Assembly (NCBI GenBank): GCA_021813585.1
Contig: JAKAJV010000015.1
Location: forward strand, 124,001-188,000
DNA from: Bacteroidota bacterium
GTDB taxonomy: Bacteria; Bacteroidota; Ignavibacteria; Ignavibacteriales; Ignavibacteriaceae
Length of the DNA: 64,000 bases
Direction: 5' to 3'
In this document: positions 43,002 through 53,078 of the stretch, one piece after another
Layout: every line of letters starts with the position of its first letter
Numbering within the stretch: position 1 is the stretch's first letter
Translations under genes and position numbers: made by a program
The notes under the pieces: model-generated
The model's database searches: none
What the model saw: only the letters and a program-made list of their open reading frames with translations
Told to the model about the DNA's origin: nothing

Positions 43002-43804
43002 TAATAAGTACATTGGATTGCTTAACAACAAAGTTAAAGCCGCCGGGGAATTGCAAATAAAAATAAAATTTTGCAAATATTTTATTTGAAATTATTGATG
43101 GATTTCAGTAAAATAGGCAGGCGTTTTATAAGAGTTATGCTTTTGTGCTTAAGAATTTCTAACGCTGTTTGATATTTTTAGATATTCTTCATTCCGGAAT
43201 TTTTTAGGGGGAGAATTTTATTTTGATAATATTATAGTAAATTTTTGAGTGAGTTCTTTTATACTGCTTCGATATACAATTTTTAAGCAAAGATTATATA
43301 CCAGTAAAGAAGTAAAATTTTAATTTATATTATTCATTTTAGGCGCAGCAAATTTATTTAAATGAGCTTTTTTTATCTGGTGCCTTTTTAATTTAAATAT
43401 GTATTTGGTTATTGACTTTAAATTAGTTTTTTAGGACGTTAAGGCTACATTTTTAATTTAATAGGGTTTTAAAGAAATCATTTAATAAGATGAGAGTAAA
43501 AATTATTGAAATAATTATACTATCTTCAATGAGATCATTTTCAAATCACTAATTCACATATTATTACCAATTATTACCGGAATGCAATTGCGGTTTGTTA
43601 TTGCATTTAATTGGTTTGATAGTTTTTTAAATTTTCCTAAAACTTAGGAGAGAGAGATGATGAATTTTTTACACTATCCTAAATAAAGTCTTCCCTTCAG
43701 ATTTTTAATTATACCCAGGATATTACCGAGGTGTATTCATTACCGGAATACATTTTATCCCGGGCAACCATTAACTAATCACTAATATATAGGAGAGAGA
43801 GAAT
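43002..43804. other. 803-base AT-rich leader region of cassette 1
   Basis: There is no long reading frame on either strand. Near its end lies an AGGAGAGAGAG ribosome site with a 9-codon mini frame (listed separately), then the segment TTAACTAATCACTAAT and the second AGGAGAGAGAG before the receptor gene. The upstream region of cassette 2 has a similar AACTAATTA...CACTAAT stretch, so these bases may contain shared control sites. No terminator hairpin was identified after the lipoprotein gene. Confidence 0.45.
43657..43686 (+). CDS. Possible 9-residue upstream peptide with strong ribosome site
   Basis: AGGAGAGAGAG is directly followed by ATGATG and then six more sense codons to a TAA (MMNFLHYPK). 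The same ribosome-site word recurs 120 bases later before the TonB receptor. This may be a leader peptide or the remnant of a duplicated gene start. Coding status is unproven. Confidence 0.25.
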   Translation: MMNFLHYPK

Positions 43805-46774
43805 ATGAAACGAAAGATTACCGTCCTGTTTTTCTTGTTGTTTCTGCCTATGCTAGTTTATGCGGGAACAACCGGAAAAATAAAAGGTAAAGTTGTAGAT
43901 CTCCAAACGGGCGAGCCGCTGATAGGAGCCAACGTAATTGTAGTTGGTACCTCCTTTGGCGCCGCGACCGATGTAAAAGGAGAATATATTATCAGCAACT
44001 TGGATGCCGCAGTGTATGATGTTAAAGCATCGTACCTGGGTTATAAAACCGTTACGGTATCCAACGTTCGCGTTAATGCCGATCTTACTACCGAATTAAA
44101 CTTCCAGCTTCCCGCTACCGGCGTTTCTGTTGGCGAAGTTGAAATTGTGGCCAAAAGACCCCTGATTAACAAGAGCAATACAAACGCTATTCGCACCACT
44201 ACAAATGCGGAAATAGACGCATTGCCGGTGCGCGGTGTTGATAACATTGTTGCTCTTACTCCGGGTGTTATTCTTCAGAACGGAACCATATATGTTAGAG
44301 GCGGCCGCCAGGATGAAGTAGGCTATTACCTGGAAGGAACCAATATTACCAGCGCATACTCAGGCAACCGCCAGGTTACCATTCCGCAGGATGCATTGGA
44401 AGAAATTCAAGTACAGGCCGGAGGCTATACAGCTGAGTTCGGCGGTGCTAATGCCGGCATTATCCGTACTCAATTAAAGTCGGGTGGACCCACGCTTAAG
44501 GCCAGCCTGGAATACATTACCGATAACTGGGCTTTCAAAGGCAAAAATAAGCGATACGATGGAAAACAGAATTTGGGAACCTATTCCTACGGGTATAACG
44601 ATATTATCGGTACGTTAAGCGGTCCTATCTACGAAAACAAAATTAAGTTCTTCGGCTTATTCGAGAACCTGTCTCAGTCCGATGGTACACCTCTCCCGGT
44701 TGACGGATTTAACCTAGGAGTTGTAGGTGACCCTGAAAGCGGAGACACTTTAAGTATTAGCTACCCCGGCGGACCCAGACCGGGCAATCTCTCTACGCAG
44801 TATACCGGAACGGCTACCTTTACGTTTGATTTTAATCCGTTGATAGTCCGTTTAATCGGAACTTATACAACTCGCCAAAGCCGTAACGCGGCCAGTATTT
44901 ATAATATGTTCGATATGAATAGACAGGGTATTGTAAATAACAATAACGGCGACTTCGGAATTAAAGTAACGCATATCTTGAGTCCGAATACTTATTACGA
45001 AATAAGCGCTGGTTATATCTTTAACCAAGGTGAAACTTACGACCCGTACTTAAAGGCTAATTATCTATCTTATGGAGATAGTGCAGCTAACGCTAATGCA
45101 GGCGCAGTTTGGAATAGGAGAGCCAGAGAGCAGAGCATTGGTTACGACGGCCAATACAACCAGCCTTTGGCTTATACCATGTTTAACTTCCTGTTCAGCG
45201 CACCCAACGCCCCGCTGTCGGGTTATGGAAAATCTAAAAACGAAAACATCAACATGAATGCATCCTTTTCAACAACATTGAGCAAAGAACACTCAATAAA
45301 ATTTGGTGGAGAGCTGCAGTTGATGACATTTAGAAACTTTAGTCCGGCATACAATGCTGCAAACACATTGAACCTTGCTCAAAGTATTGCTTCCAACCCG
45401 AACAAGACAGTTCACGAAATTCAGATAAGCAACGGAGCTAATAACTACGGCTACGACCTGGATGGAAATGTTTATTCGGGCTCTTCAAATTATGCAACCG
45501 GGCAAATAGCCCCTAAGAAACCCGTCTTTGCCGGAGTATATGTCGAAGACAGGATGGAGTACAAAAATTTAATAGTTAATGCAGGTATTCGTTACGACTA
45601 TATAAATACGGATAACAATATGCTGATAGACCCGACGCGTCCAGAAAAATCTATTGATATTAATACCGGCGCTATCATTCCTTCCGGATTTGTAAAAGTT
45701 CCTTCTTACAGCAGTGTAAGCCCTAGGTTAGGCTTCTCATTCCCGGTTACCGATCAAACAGTATTCCATGCTCAGTTCGGTAAATTCGTTCAGCAGTCTA
45801 GACTGCAGGATGAGTATTTAGGTATTTATGCTCTGTCATATCAATTAAGAGGCGGTTACTTCTTCTCGCAGCCTGTTGGACAAAATGTTCGTCCAGTTAG
45901 AACAACTCAATACGAAATAGGCTTCACCCAGCAGATCGGCACCTTCGCTTCGGTTGATATTACAGGCTATTACAAAGATATTGCCAACCAGGTAATCTTT
46001 GATGTACAAAACGTAGCAGCCGGCTCGCCGTACCAGGCGTACACAACATTAACCAACGGCGATTATGCTACAACCAAAGGTGTTGAGCTTGCATTCAACA
46101 TGAGAAGAATGGAAAGATTAATGATTAACGGTTCCGTATCCTTCCAGGATGCTAAGGGAACAGGCTCTAATCCGTATTCGGATTCCGGTCCGTTCGGCGG
46201 CCCCGTTGATCCGGAACATGTTTTTGTTCCTCATTTTATTAATCCGCTGCCGTTTAATCATGATCTAAGCGGAAACCTGAGTTTCGATTATAGGTTCGGT
46301 AAAGATGACGGCCCTGTTGTACTGCAAGAGTTCGGCGCTTCGGTATTGTTGACTTTCGCAAGCGGCCATCCATATACATTGGGTTCCGGCGGTACTAATA
46401 TTGAAACAGATACCAGAACCAGGTCGCCTATTGAGCCGATAAATTCATCAGTAACTCCTTCTACTTTCCAGGTCGATCTGCGCTTGGATAAAACCGTTCA
46501 ATTATACGATAGGCTGTCTGCTAATATTTACATCTATGCAATAAATATTTTTAATGCTAAAAACATTATTAACGTATTTACTAGAACCGGCTCGGCAACA
46601 GACGACGGCTTCCTTTCGGATCCTAATTTGGGCCAGCCGCTTGTTGAAAGATACGGCGCTCAATACGCGCAGATGTACCAGGTAATTAACCTCGCTTACG
46701 GATATGGCTATCCAAACGGTAATCTTTACGGTCCTCCGCGTCAAATTAGACTTGGCATTCGTTTAGAATACTAA
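43805..46774 (+). CDS. Large TonB-dependent receptor, cassette 1
   Basis: A 989-residue outer-membrane receptor. A signal peptide ends near YAGTTGKIKG; then a carboxypeptidase-regulatory-like beta domain (about 22-105: GKVVDLQTGEPLIGANVIV, GTSFGAATDVKGEY), a plug (about 125-240: TLTP-type ALTPGV, IYVRGGRQDEVGYYLEG, GGYTAEFGGANAGIIRT), and a barrel ending in IRLGIRLEY. The layout is that of SusC/Oar-like receptors, but no SusD partner is present; instead a ~1100-aa cargo and a PorV-like protein follow. It is paralogous to the gene at 54043, almost identical over the first 240 residues. Ligand unknown. Confidence 0.92.
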   Translation: MKRKITVLFFLLFLPMLVYAGTTGKIKGKVVDLQTGEPLIGANVIVVGTSFGAATDVKGEYIISNLDAAVYDVKASYLGYKTVTVSNVRVNADLTTELNFQLPATGVSVGEVEIVAKRPLINKSNTNAIRTTTNAEIDALPVRGVDNIVALTPGVILQNGTIYVRGGRQDEVGYYLEGTNITSAYSGNRQVTIPQDALEEIQVQAGGYTAEFGGANAGIIRTQLKSGGPTLKASLEYITDNWAFKGKNKRYDGKQNLGTYSYGYNDIIGTLSGPIYENKIKFFGLFENLSQSDGTPLPVDGFNLGVVGDPESGDTLSISYPGGPRPGNLSTQYTGTATFTFDFNPLIVRLIGTYTTRQSRNAASIYNMFDMNRQGIVNNNNGDFGIKVTHILSPNTYYEISAGYIFNQGETYDPYLKANYLSYGDSAANANAGAVWNRRAREQSIGYDGQYNQPLAYTMFNFLFSAPNAPLSGYGKSKNENINMNASFSTTLSKEHSIKFGGELQLMTFRNFSPAYNAANTLNLAQSIASNPNKTVHEIQISNGANNYGYDLDGNVYSGSSNYATGQIAPKKPVFAGVYVEDRMEYKNLIVNAGIRYDYINTDNNMLIDPTRPEKSIDINTGAIIPSGFVKVPSYSSVSPRLGFSFPVTDQTVFHAQFGKFVQQSRLQDEYLGIYALSYQLRGGYFFSQPVGQNVRPVRTTQYEIGFTQQIGTFASVDITGYYKDIANQVIFDVQNVAAGSPYQAYTTLTNGDYATTKGVELAFNMRRMERLMINGSVSFQDAKGTGSNPYSDSGPFGGPVDPEHVFVPHFINPLPFNHDLSGNLSFDYRFGKDDGPVVLQEFGASVLLTFASGHPYTLGSGGTNIETDTRTRSPIEPINSSVTPSTFQVDLRLDKTVQLYDRLSANIYIYAINIFNAKNIINVFTRTGSATDDGFLSDPNLGQPLVERYGAQYAQMYQVINLAYGYGYPNGNLYGPPRQIRLGIRLEY

Positions 46775-46814
46775 TGTTAGACAGCTAATACAAAAAGAAT
46801 AGGAGTTTAAAAAT

Positions 46815-49800
46815 ATGAATTATAAGAAAATTAAATACTTACTTATTTTAATAGTAGGTATAATGTTTCTAGTACCCGTTGGAGTTAATGCCAAGGGGGA
46901 TAGAAAAGATAACAAAGGGATGAAGAAAACCCTTGAAGATCAAATTGCCAATACATATATAAACATTAATAATGTAATGGCTCTGCAATCCAACCAGGGA
47001 TTCAGCGATTACAACCTTAATTCCAACCTGGGCGGAACTGTGTTTCCCAAAGGCAGCGGCAGAACCTGCATCTTCGAATCTGGGTTTTTGTGGGGCGGCT
47101 TTGTTGCCAACGATCCCCAGGTTAGAGTAGGCGGTTCCGCTTATATCTCCGGCATACAGCCCGGCCCTATCTTGGATAACGGTCAGGCAGATGCTAATCC
47201 AAGCGATCCTAAATGGAGAGTATATAGAGTTAGGCCGGATGTCTATCCCGGCGGCCCGGCTATCGATCTTAGCAGCTATGCCCAGCTGGAAGGTACTACC
47301 GCCGATGCTTTAAGACAGCAGTACGAAAAAGACTGGAATGAATGGCCGGCAGTAGGAACAGCAAACAATCTAGGCGCGCCATTCCTGGATAAAAACGGCG
47401 ACGGCAAATACGATCCCGCCGTTGATGTTCCCGGCGTTCCCGGCGCAGACCAGACTGTTTATTATGTTTCTAACGATATGGACGGAGGAAAAACCGTAAA
47501 AATGTACGGTACACAACCTCTCGGCCTAGAAGTACATGCTACGTTCTGGGCCTATGCTCAGCAGGGCGCACTCGGTAATATGTATTTTAAAAAGTTCACT
47601 ATTGTAAATAAGGGATTTCAAAAATATTCTATAGATAGTATGTTCGTATCCTGGTGGGCAGATATCGATCTCGGCGATGCAACAGACGATTTGGTAGGAA
47701 ACGATACCACATTGAGTTTAACATACTGTTATAACGGCTACCCGGAGGATGCAACTTATGCACCTCTTCCTCCTCCGGCAGATGGTGCGGACTTTTTCCA
47801 GGGGCCGATCGTTCCCGGTGAGCCGACCGATGTAGCTCAATTCGGAGGAAGAATGATACCCGGGAAGAAGAATCTCCCGATGACCGCAGCTTACTTCTTC
47901 GTTAACGGCGTAGCTGCCTACAGTGATCCGGATCAGGGAGTACCGATAGGATCGACTCAATTCTATTGGCTCTTTAACGGATTGAACGGAATCTCCGGTC
48001 AGGAAGTTACAAATCCCATTACCGGTCAGGTAACAAAATTTGCATTTACCGGCGATCCGGCTACACAGACTGGCTGGGTTGACGGAAAAGACTTACCTCC
48101 GGGAGACCGCAGGCAGGGTATGGCCTCCGGTCCTTTCAATATGGCGCCGGGCGATACGCAGGAAGTTGTTGTTGCCGAAGTATTCGCCGGAGCTATACCG
48201 GGCGTAAGCAATATTCAAGCAATTGCACTATTAAAGTTTTATGATAGGACAGCACAGGCTGCCTACGATCTCTTCTTCCAGCTGCCTTCACCTCCGCCTG
48301 CACCCAAGCTGAATGTTGTTGCACAGGATAAAAAGGTTGTTCTGGATTGGGGTGAAGATGCGGCTGCCATTAATCTTACAGAGAATACGGTAATTAAAGG
48401 CTATGCATTCCAGGGATATAATGTTTACCAACTGCCTAACAGAGCCGCAACCATTAGCCAGGCGGTTAAGTTGGCTACCTACGATATTATTGACGGTGTA
48501 ACTAAAATAACCGATGAAGATTTTGACCCTGTTACCGGGCAATTCTATCAGAAGCTTGTTGAAGACGGAACCGATGCGGGAATTCAAAGATCTTATTTGG
48601 TTACTACAGATGCATTCAATTCAAATAATCCGTTAATTAACGGAACAAAATATTTCTTTGCTGTTACTGCGTACAGCTATAATCCGGATGCTATTCCTCG
48701 CGCAGTTGAAAACCCGATTTCAATAATAACCGTAACTCCGCAGAGTCCTAATCCGGGAGTTTCGTACGCAATGGCATCGGGCGATACTATTAAGTCGGTT
48801 CATTCGGCAGGAAAAAGTGAAGGACAGGTCATCCCTCTGGTAGTCGATCCTACCAAACTGACCGGGCATGACTACAAAGTTACGTTCGATACCGCAGGCG
48901 GCACTACAACCTGGGCGATAACCGATGTTACAACCGGTGAAGTTAAATTATCCAAGCAGACAAATCAATCCGGCGATAACAGCTACACCTTTGTTGACGG
49001 TATGATGATTAAGGTCGTCGGTCCCCCAACCGGTATGAAAGCCGGCGGACAAGGTGAAGGCTGGGATATACCGAAAGGCACAAGAAGATTTACATGGGCA
49101 GGCGGTGCAGCAGGGTTCGGATTTGAAGGCTTCAGCGGAGCGATTGGTTATTCGTCTCCGGATAATTTCTTCAATGGAGATCCGATGACTGTACCTGCTC
49201 AAAACACGCTGCTTACATTAGCCCAGGTTACCGATACTTCACTATATAATCCGGTATTTCCATCAAACGATGTAAACATGTCTTACGGATATCGTTACTT
49301 AAGAGGCCCGGGTGCACCGGCACAGCCTCAGTTTGCACCATATATAATTAATACAACCGGCGGTACATATCCGTATCAGGATTATAATAAATCCGTACCG
49401 ATGTCTGCATGGAATATTGAAGACCCGGCTCACGCAATAAGGCTTAACTTAGGCTATCTGGAAAATAATAAGATACGCGGATTAGTAGACGGCAAATACT
49501 GGCCGCCGGATTACAGTCAACGTGATAATACTGCCGCGAATGATTCTCGCGAGTGGCTGTTTATCTTTAATGAAGAATACAGCGAGACTGCAAAAGCCAG
49601 TGACCAGGTTGATGTAATCAACACGCCTCTACCGATTATGTGGTTCTGTACTATTGCCAGACGAGGAGCGGTGCCGTTTTCACCAAATGCTACCGGCGAT
49701 GATCAGTTTGTAATCTATGCCAATCATCCGAACGGGGTTAGCGATGTATTCACGTTCAAGTCGGTGGCTCCTTCGTATTCTACTGCTAATGCAAAGCAGG

Positions 49801-50117
49801 ATGTAAATAAGATTAATGTATTCCCGAATCCGTATTACGGAGTTAATCCCCAAGAGTTAAACAAGTATTCGCGGTTTGTAACATTTAACCATCTGCCTAC
49901 AAGTGCTGTAATACGAATATTCAACCTGGCAGGTACAATGGTTAAAACAATAAACCACAGCGGTTCGCAATTCGATTCGTGGGATCTTACGAACGAATCC
50001 GGCCTGCCGGTTGCAAGCGGCCTTTACATTGCATACATAGATATGCCGGATATAGGCGCAACCAAAATACTTAAAATAGCAATCATTCAAGAACAACAGT
50101 ATCTTGATAGATTTTGA
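46815..50117 (+). CDS. ~1100-residue exported protein with T9SS-like C-terminus, cassette 1
   Basis: An 1100-residue exported protein. A signal peptide (LLILIVGIMFLVPVGVNA) is followed by a large domain of unknown fold (about 50-480), with a calcium-loop-like DKNGDGKYDP near 195. A fibronectin III-like segment begins at PPPAPKLNVV (about 495). The final about 95 residues (INVFPNPYYGVNPQELNK ... SGLYIAYIDMPD) are a variant T9SS sorting domain with PNPYYG in place of PNPFNP. The protein is predicted to be placed on the cell surface. It is paralogous to 57046; the gene starts 40 bases after the receptor, with AGGAG before the ATG. Confidence 0.82.
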   Translation: MNYKKIKYLLILIVGIMFLVPVGVNAKGDRKDNKGMKKTLEDQIANTYININNVMALQSNQGFSDYNLNSNLGGTVFPKGSGRTCIFESGFLWGGFVANDPQVRVGGSAYISGIQPGPILDNGQADANPSDPKWRVYRVRPDVYPGGPAIDLSSYAQLEGTTADALRQQYEKDWNEWPAVGTANNLGAPFLDKNGDGKYDPAVDVPGVPGADQTVYYVSNDMDGGKTVKMYGTQPLGLEVHATFWAYAQQGALGNMYFKKFTIVNKGFQKYSIDSMFVSWWADIDLGDATDDLVGNDTTLSLTYCYNGYPEDATYAPLPPPADGADFFQGPIVPGEPTDVAQFGGRMIPGKKNLPMTAAYFFVNGVAAYSDPDQGVPIGSTQFYWLFNGLNGISGQEVTNPITGQVTKFAFTGDPATQTGWVDGKDLPPGDRRQGMASGPFNMAPGDTQEVVVAEVFAGAIPGVSNIQAIALLKFYDRTAQAAYDLFFQLPSPPPAPKLNVVAQDKKVVLDWGEDAAAINLTENTVIKGYAFQGYNVYQLPNRAATISQAVKLATYDIIDGVTKITDEDFDPVTGQFYQKLVEDGTDAGIQRSYLVTTDAFNSNNPLINGTKYFFAVTAYSYNPDAIPRAVENPISIITVTPQSPNPGVSYAMASGDTIKSVHSAGKSEGQVIPLVVDPTKLTGHDYKVTFDTAGGTTTWAITDVTTGEVKLSKQTNQSGDNSYTFVDGMMIKVVGPPTGMKAGGQGEGWDIPKGTRRFTWAGGAAGFGFEGFSGAIGYSSPDNFFNGDPMTVPAQNTLLTLAQVTDTSLYNPVFPSNDVNMSYGYRYLRGPGAPAQPQFAPYIINTTGGTYPYQDYNKSVPMSAWNIEDPAHAIRLNLGYLENNKIRGLVDGKYWPPDYSQRDNTAANDSREWLFIFNEEYSETAKASDQVDVINTPLPIMWFCTIARRGAVPFSPNATGDDQFVIYANHPNGVSDVFTFKSVAPSYSTANAKQDVNKINVFPNPYYGVNPQELNKYSRFVTFNHLPTSAVIRIFNLAGTMVKTINHSGSQFDSWDLTNESGLPVASGLYIAYIDMPDIGATKILKIAIIQEQQYLDRF

Positions 50118-50148
50118 TTAAAAGAAGTTTAAAACTCAAGGAGTGAAA

Positions 50149-51180
50149 ATGAAAATAACATTTAAATTTTTAATTGTCGCAGCTATACTCCTAATGGGAG
50201 TAGATAGTATGTACGCAGGCGGCGGTGTTCGTAACGGTACGGGCGGAGCTACTCAGCTTTTAATCCCGGTCGGTACACGCGGTATAGCAATGGGCGGGGC
50301 CAATGTTGCCACAGCTACTGGCATAGAAGCACTCTTCTGGAACCCTGCAGGCGCCGCAGAAATGAATAACTCGGCAACACTATTGTTCTCTCACATGAAT
50401 TATATTGCCGACATTGGAGTTGAATACGGAGCCGTCTCGGCAAACTTTGAAGGCTTCGGAGTTATTTCGTTAACTATAAAATCCCTGGCAATAGGCAGCA
50501 TAGATGTAACCACAGTTGACCAGCCGGACGGAACCGGCCAGACATTTACACCGCAAATGCTAACTGCCGGCGCATCCTATTCCAGGCAGCTTACGGATCG
50601 CATCGCAATCGGCCTTACTGTAAACTATATATCCGAGTCGATTGACCAAGTAAGCACCACCGGCTTTGCACTAAATGCAGGCGTAATGTATAGAGACCTT
50701 GGTGACATAAGCGGATTAAGCTTCGGGCTGGTATTAAAAAACCTCGGCCCTCAAATGAGCTACTCCGGCCCCGGAATGCTTGTTAAAGCATCGCCGAGCG
50801 GATTGGACAGGCCGCCCAGTTACTATTCAATTAATACGGCGGCGTTTGACCTGCCATCTTCATTCGAGCTCGGCTTAGGCTACAACCCGGTTCTAGACGA
50901 CATGAATGCCCTACAGGTTTCTGCATCGTTCCAGAACAATAACTTTTCCGGCGATGTTTACAATGTAGGCGCTGAATACGGCTATAATAAAATGTTCTTT
51001 GTAAGAGGCGGATACGCCATGTCTCCTAAGAACCAGGATGTAAATTATATTTACGGCTTAACTGCCGGTGCAGGTATCGACTATATGATGGGCGGCGTTG
51101 ACCTGAAAGTTGATTATGCATACAGAGCCGTAAAATATTTCGGAGGCAATCACATATTCTCGGTCTCTTTAGGGTTCTAA
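50149..51180 (+). CDS. PorV/PorQ-family outer-membrane protein, cassette 1
   Basis: A 343-residue beta-barrel protein. The ATG at 50149 was chosen over the GTG two codons upstream because AAGGAG is correctly spaced and the start then equals that of its paralogue. The signal peptide ends in SMYAGGG. Typical PorV/PorQ segments follow: VGTRGIAMGGANVATATG and LFWNPAGAAEM near residues 45-70, with a C-terminal strand ending in SVSLGF. PorV binds T9SS sorting domains and shuttles cargo to the surface; the family also includes FadL-like barrels. Placement directly after a T9SS-like cargo gene favours a dedicated shuttle. Confidence 0.85.
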   Translation: MKITFKFLIVAAILLMGVDSMYAGGGVRNGTGGATQLLIPVGTRGIAMGGANVATATGIEALFWNPAGAAEMNNSATLLFSHMNYIADIGVEYGAVSANFEGFGVISLTIKSLAIGSIDVTTVDQPDGTGQTFTPQMLTAGASYSRQLTDRIAIGLTVNYISESIDQVSTTGFALNAGVMYRDLGDISGLSFGLVLKNLGPQMSYSGPGMLVKASPSGLDRPPSYYSINTAAFDLPSSFELGLGYNPVLDDMNALQVSASFQNNNFSGDVYNVGAEYGYNKMFFVRGGYAMSPKNQDVNYIYGLTAGAGIDYMMGGVDLKVDYAYRAVKYFGGNHIFSVSLGF

Positions 51181-51198
51181 GCAATCAAAAAAAATTTC

Positions 51199-51283
51199 CA
51201 TCGAGCTTTTCCGGCTCGATGAAAATTTATTGAATGCTTTCATTTAATACCGTGCGGAAGCAAATTCTGCACGGTATTTTTTT
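51199..51283 (+). terminator. Tandem terminator hairpins after cassette 1
   Basis: First stem: CATCGAGC (51199-51206) with GCTCGATG (51214-51221), flanked by AAATTT on both sides. Second stem: ATACCGTGC (51247-51255) with GCACGGTAT (51269-51277), followed by a run of seven T. The second is a strong rho-independent terminator and marks the end of the cassette 1 transcript. Confidence 0.85.
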
Positions 51284-51286
51284 ATT

Positions 51287-51340
51287 AACTTGAACCTTAA
51301 ACTTAAACTTGAACTTAAACTTGAACTTGAACTTGAATAT
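51287..51340 (+). repeat. Hexamer tandem repeat (AACTTR)n
   Basis: About nine head-to-tail units of AACTTG or AACTTA (one AACCTT variant) cover some 54 bases. It lies just after the cassette 1 terminator and 60 bases before the histidine kinase start, so copy-number change would alter the kinase promoter spacing. Confidence 0.75.
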
Positions 51341-51403
51341 CATTATTCACACTCTTAACTTCACGGTGTTTTCAACAAAACTTTTTTTTCAATTCTTATT
51401 ACC

Positions 51404-52990
51404 GTGTTTAAAGAGACTATAAATAAAATAATAATAATTTTTGCCGTCTTAATTTCGATACCCGCAATCATCTTCTCTATAGATGAGATAAGCTCGCTTA
51501 ACGAGACCGAAAGAGTGATTGATACGGTTTACAAAGACCAGCTGAATACAATCCTTTCATCCGTAGACCAGTATACTTATGATATTATAAACGGATGGTC
51601 CAGAAAAATAAATCTGATAGCGGTAAATTGGAAGAATAGGGACCCGAAAAAATTTAAAGAGAACATTAAAAATTTTTTAACCTTGAACCCGCCCCTGCAA
51701 ATGGCTGTCTTCGCAGACCTCAACCGGAACGACGCGGATTATTTTTACGCTTTGGGAGAAGATTCGATTTCGGCCTTGATAAAAACTTCATGGAAAGATA
51801 TAATTAATTCTAATGAGCCCGGTATAAGAAGGATAACCAATTCGAACCGGGACAGTATAAGAAGGATTGAAGCAGTTGTCTTGGGTAATAACGGCAGTGA
51901 AGAGTTGTTTTTCTTTCCGCTTGACTATACCGATAACACGAGCGACTATTGCGCCGTTCTTGTTAAGCCTGCCTCGCTTATAAAATATTTGCTCATCCCG
52001 GAAATAAATATACTTTCCTGCGGAAAATTTACAGTTGCAATTACAGATGTAAAGACGAACAGGGAGATTTTTTTAAGCAACGGCACAAAGCCCGGCAATA
52101 TTCAATTGAAAAGTAACCTTATGCTGCTGCCTAATTATGCAGCCGCTATTTACTTTAAGGGAAAAACCATAGCCGAGCTTGTTAAGGAAAGAGCCAACAG
52201 AAATTTGATAACTATTTTTATAATAGACATAATCCTTTTTGCCGGTATTTGGTTTATGTTAAAAAACCTGCGCAAAGAAATGGAGCTTGCAAAAATAAAA
52301 TCGGATTTTGTATCTAATGTTTCTCACGAGCTGAGAACGCCGCTTTCCTTAATCAGCCTCTTCTCCGAAACGCTGGCCGAGGGAAGAATATCCTCGCCGG
52401 AAAAGAAAAATGAATACTATAAAATCATCTACCAGGAAAGCAGCCGGCTTAGCAGAATTGTTGATAAGATACTCAGCTTTTATAAAATCGAGCAAAAGAA
52501 TAAAACTTATATATTCAGGCAGGTAAAAGTAAATTCCGTAGTTGAAAAAATTTTGGATACATACGGCTACCACCTGAGCAACTCGGGGTTCAAATACGGC
52601 TTTAATAAACAGGGAGATATTCCGGATATTACCGGCGACGAAGAAGCTATCTCAGAGGCTGTTATAAATCTTATTGACAATGCCATGAAATATTGTTCCG
52701 ACAGAAAAGAAATTGAAATATCGACCGGATGCGACAACGGCTTCGCTTATATTAAAGTGAAGGATTACGGTATAGGCATACCGCAGGATAAGCAGAAAAA
52801 TATTTTTGAAAAATTTTACCGTGTGCAGAACGGGCTCGTTCATAATACAAAAGGCGCCGGACTAGGATTAACCATTGTTAAAAATATAATGACAGAGCAT
52901 AAAGGCGAAGTTATAGTTGAAAGCAGCGAGTTTAATGGAAGCTGCTTTACGCTGAGGTTCCCTGCCGTAAAGGAATTTCTGCGTGTGTAG
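51404..52990 (+). CDS. Sensor histidine kinase between the two cassettes
   Basis: A 528-residue membrane kinase starting with GTG; no Shine-Dalgarno is visible, so the start is less sure. Helix 1 (IIIIFAVLISIPAIIFSI) and helix 2 (LITIFIIDIILFAGIWFML, near 265-285) enclose a periplasmic sensor domain of about 235 residues without a recognised fold. The H box is SNVSHELRTPLSLIS, the N box NLIDNAMKY, then DYGIGIPQDK and GAGLGLTIVKNI. With the next gene it forms a two-component system flanked on both sides by paralogous receptor/cargo/PorV cassettes. Confidence 0.9.
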   Translation: MFKETINKIIIIFAVLISIPAIIFSIDEISSLNETERVIDTVYKDQLNTILSSVDQYTYDIINGWSRKINLIAVNWKNRDPKKFKENIKNFLTLNPPLQMAVFADLNRNDADYFYALGEDSISALIKTSWKDIINSNEPGIRRITNSNRDSIRRIEAVVLGNNGSEELFFFPLDYTDNTSDYCAVLVKPASLIKYLLIPEINILSCGKFTVAITDVKTNREIFLSNGTKPGNIQLKSNLMLLPNYAAAIYFKGKTIAELVKERANRNLITIFIIDIILFAGIWFMLKNLRKEMELAKIKSDFVSNVSHELRTPLSLISLFSETLAEGRISSPEKKNEYYKIIYQESSRLSRIVDKILSFYKIEQKNKTYIFRQVKVNSVVEKILDTYGYHLSNSGFKYGFNKQGDIPDITGDEEAISEAVINLIDNAMKYCSDRKEIEISTGCDNGFAYIKVKDYGIGIPQDKQKNIFEKFYRVQNGLVHNTKGAGLGLTIVKNIMTEHKGEVIVESSEFNGSCFTLRFPAVKEFLRV

Positions 52991-53078
52991 TTTTTTTATT
53001 GAAATTAGAGAAGTAAAAGAGAAAGCAAAAATTTTATCCGGCTTATAACGCCGCCTAAGTTTTTTGCATGGAGGAGAG

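Noticed and set aside
43805-46774. SusC/SusD-type polysaccharide utilisation locus
   Set aside because: The receptor is SusC-like in layout, but the partner is a 1100-residue protein with a sorting-type C-terminus, not a SusD lipoprotein, and no glycosidase is near.
51287-51340. Tandem repeat considered as a CRISPR array
   Set aside because: Units are 6 bases without spacers; it is a simple sequence repeat.
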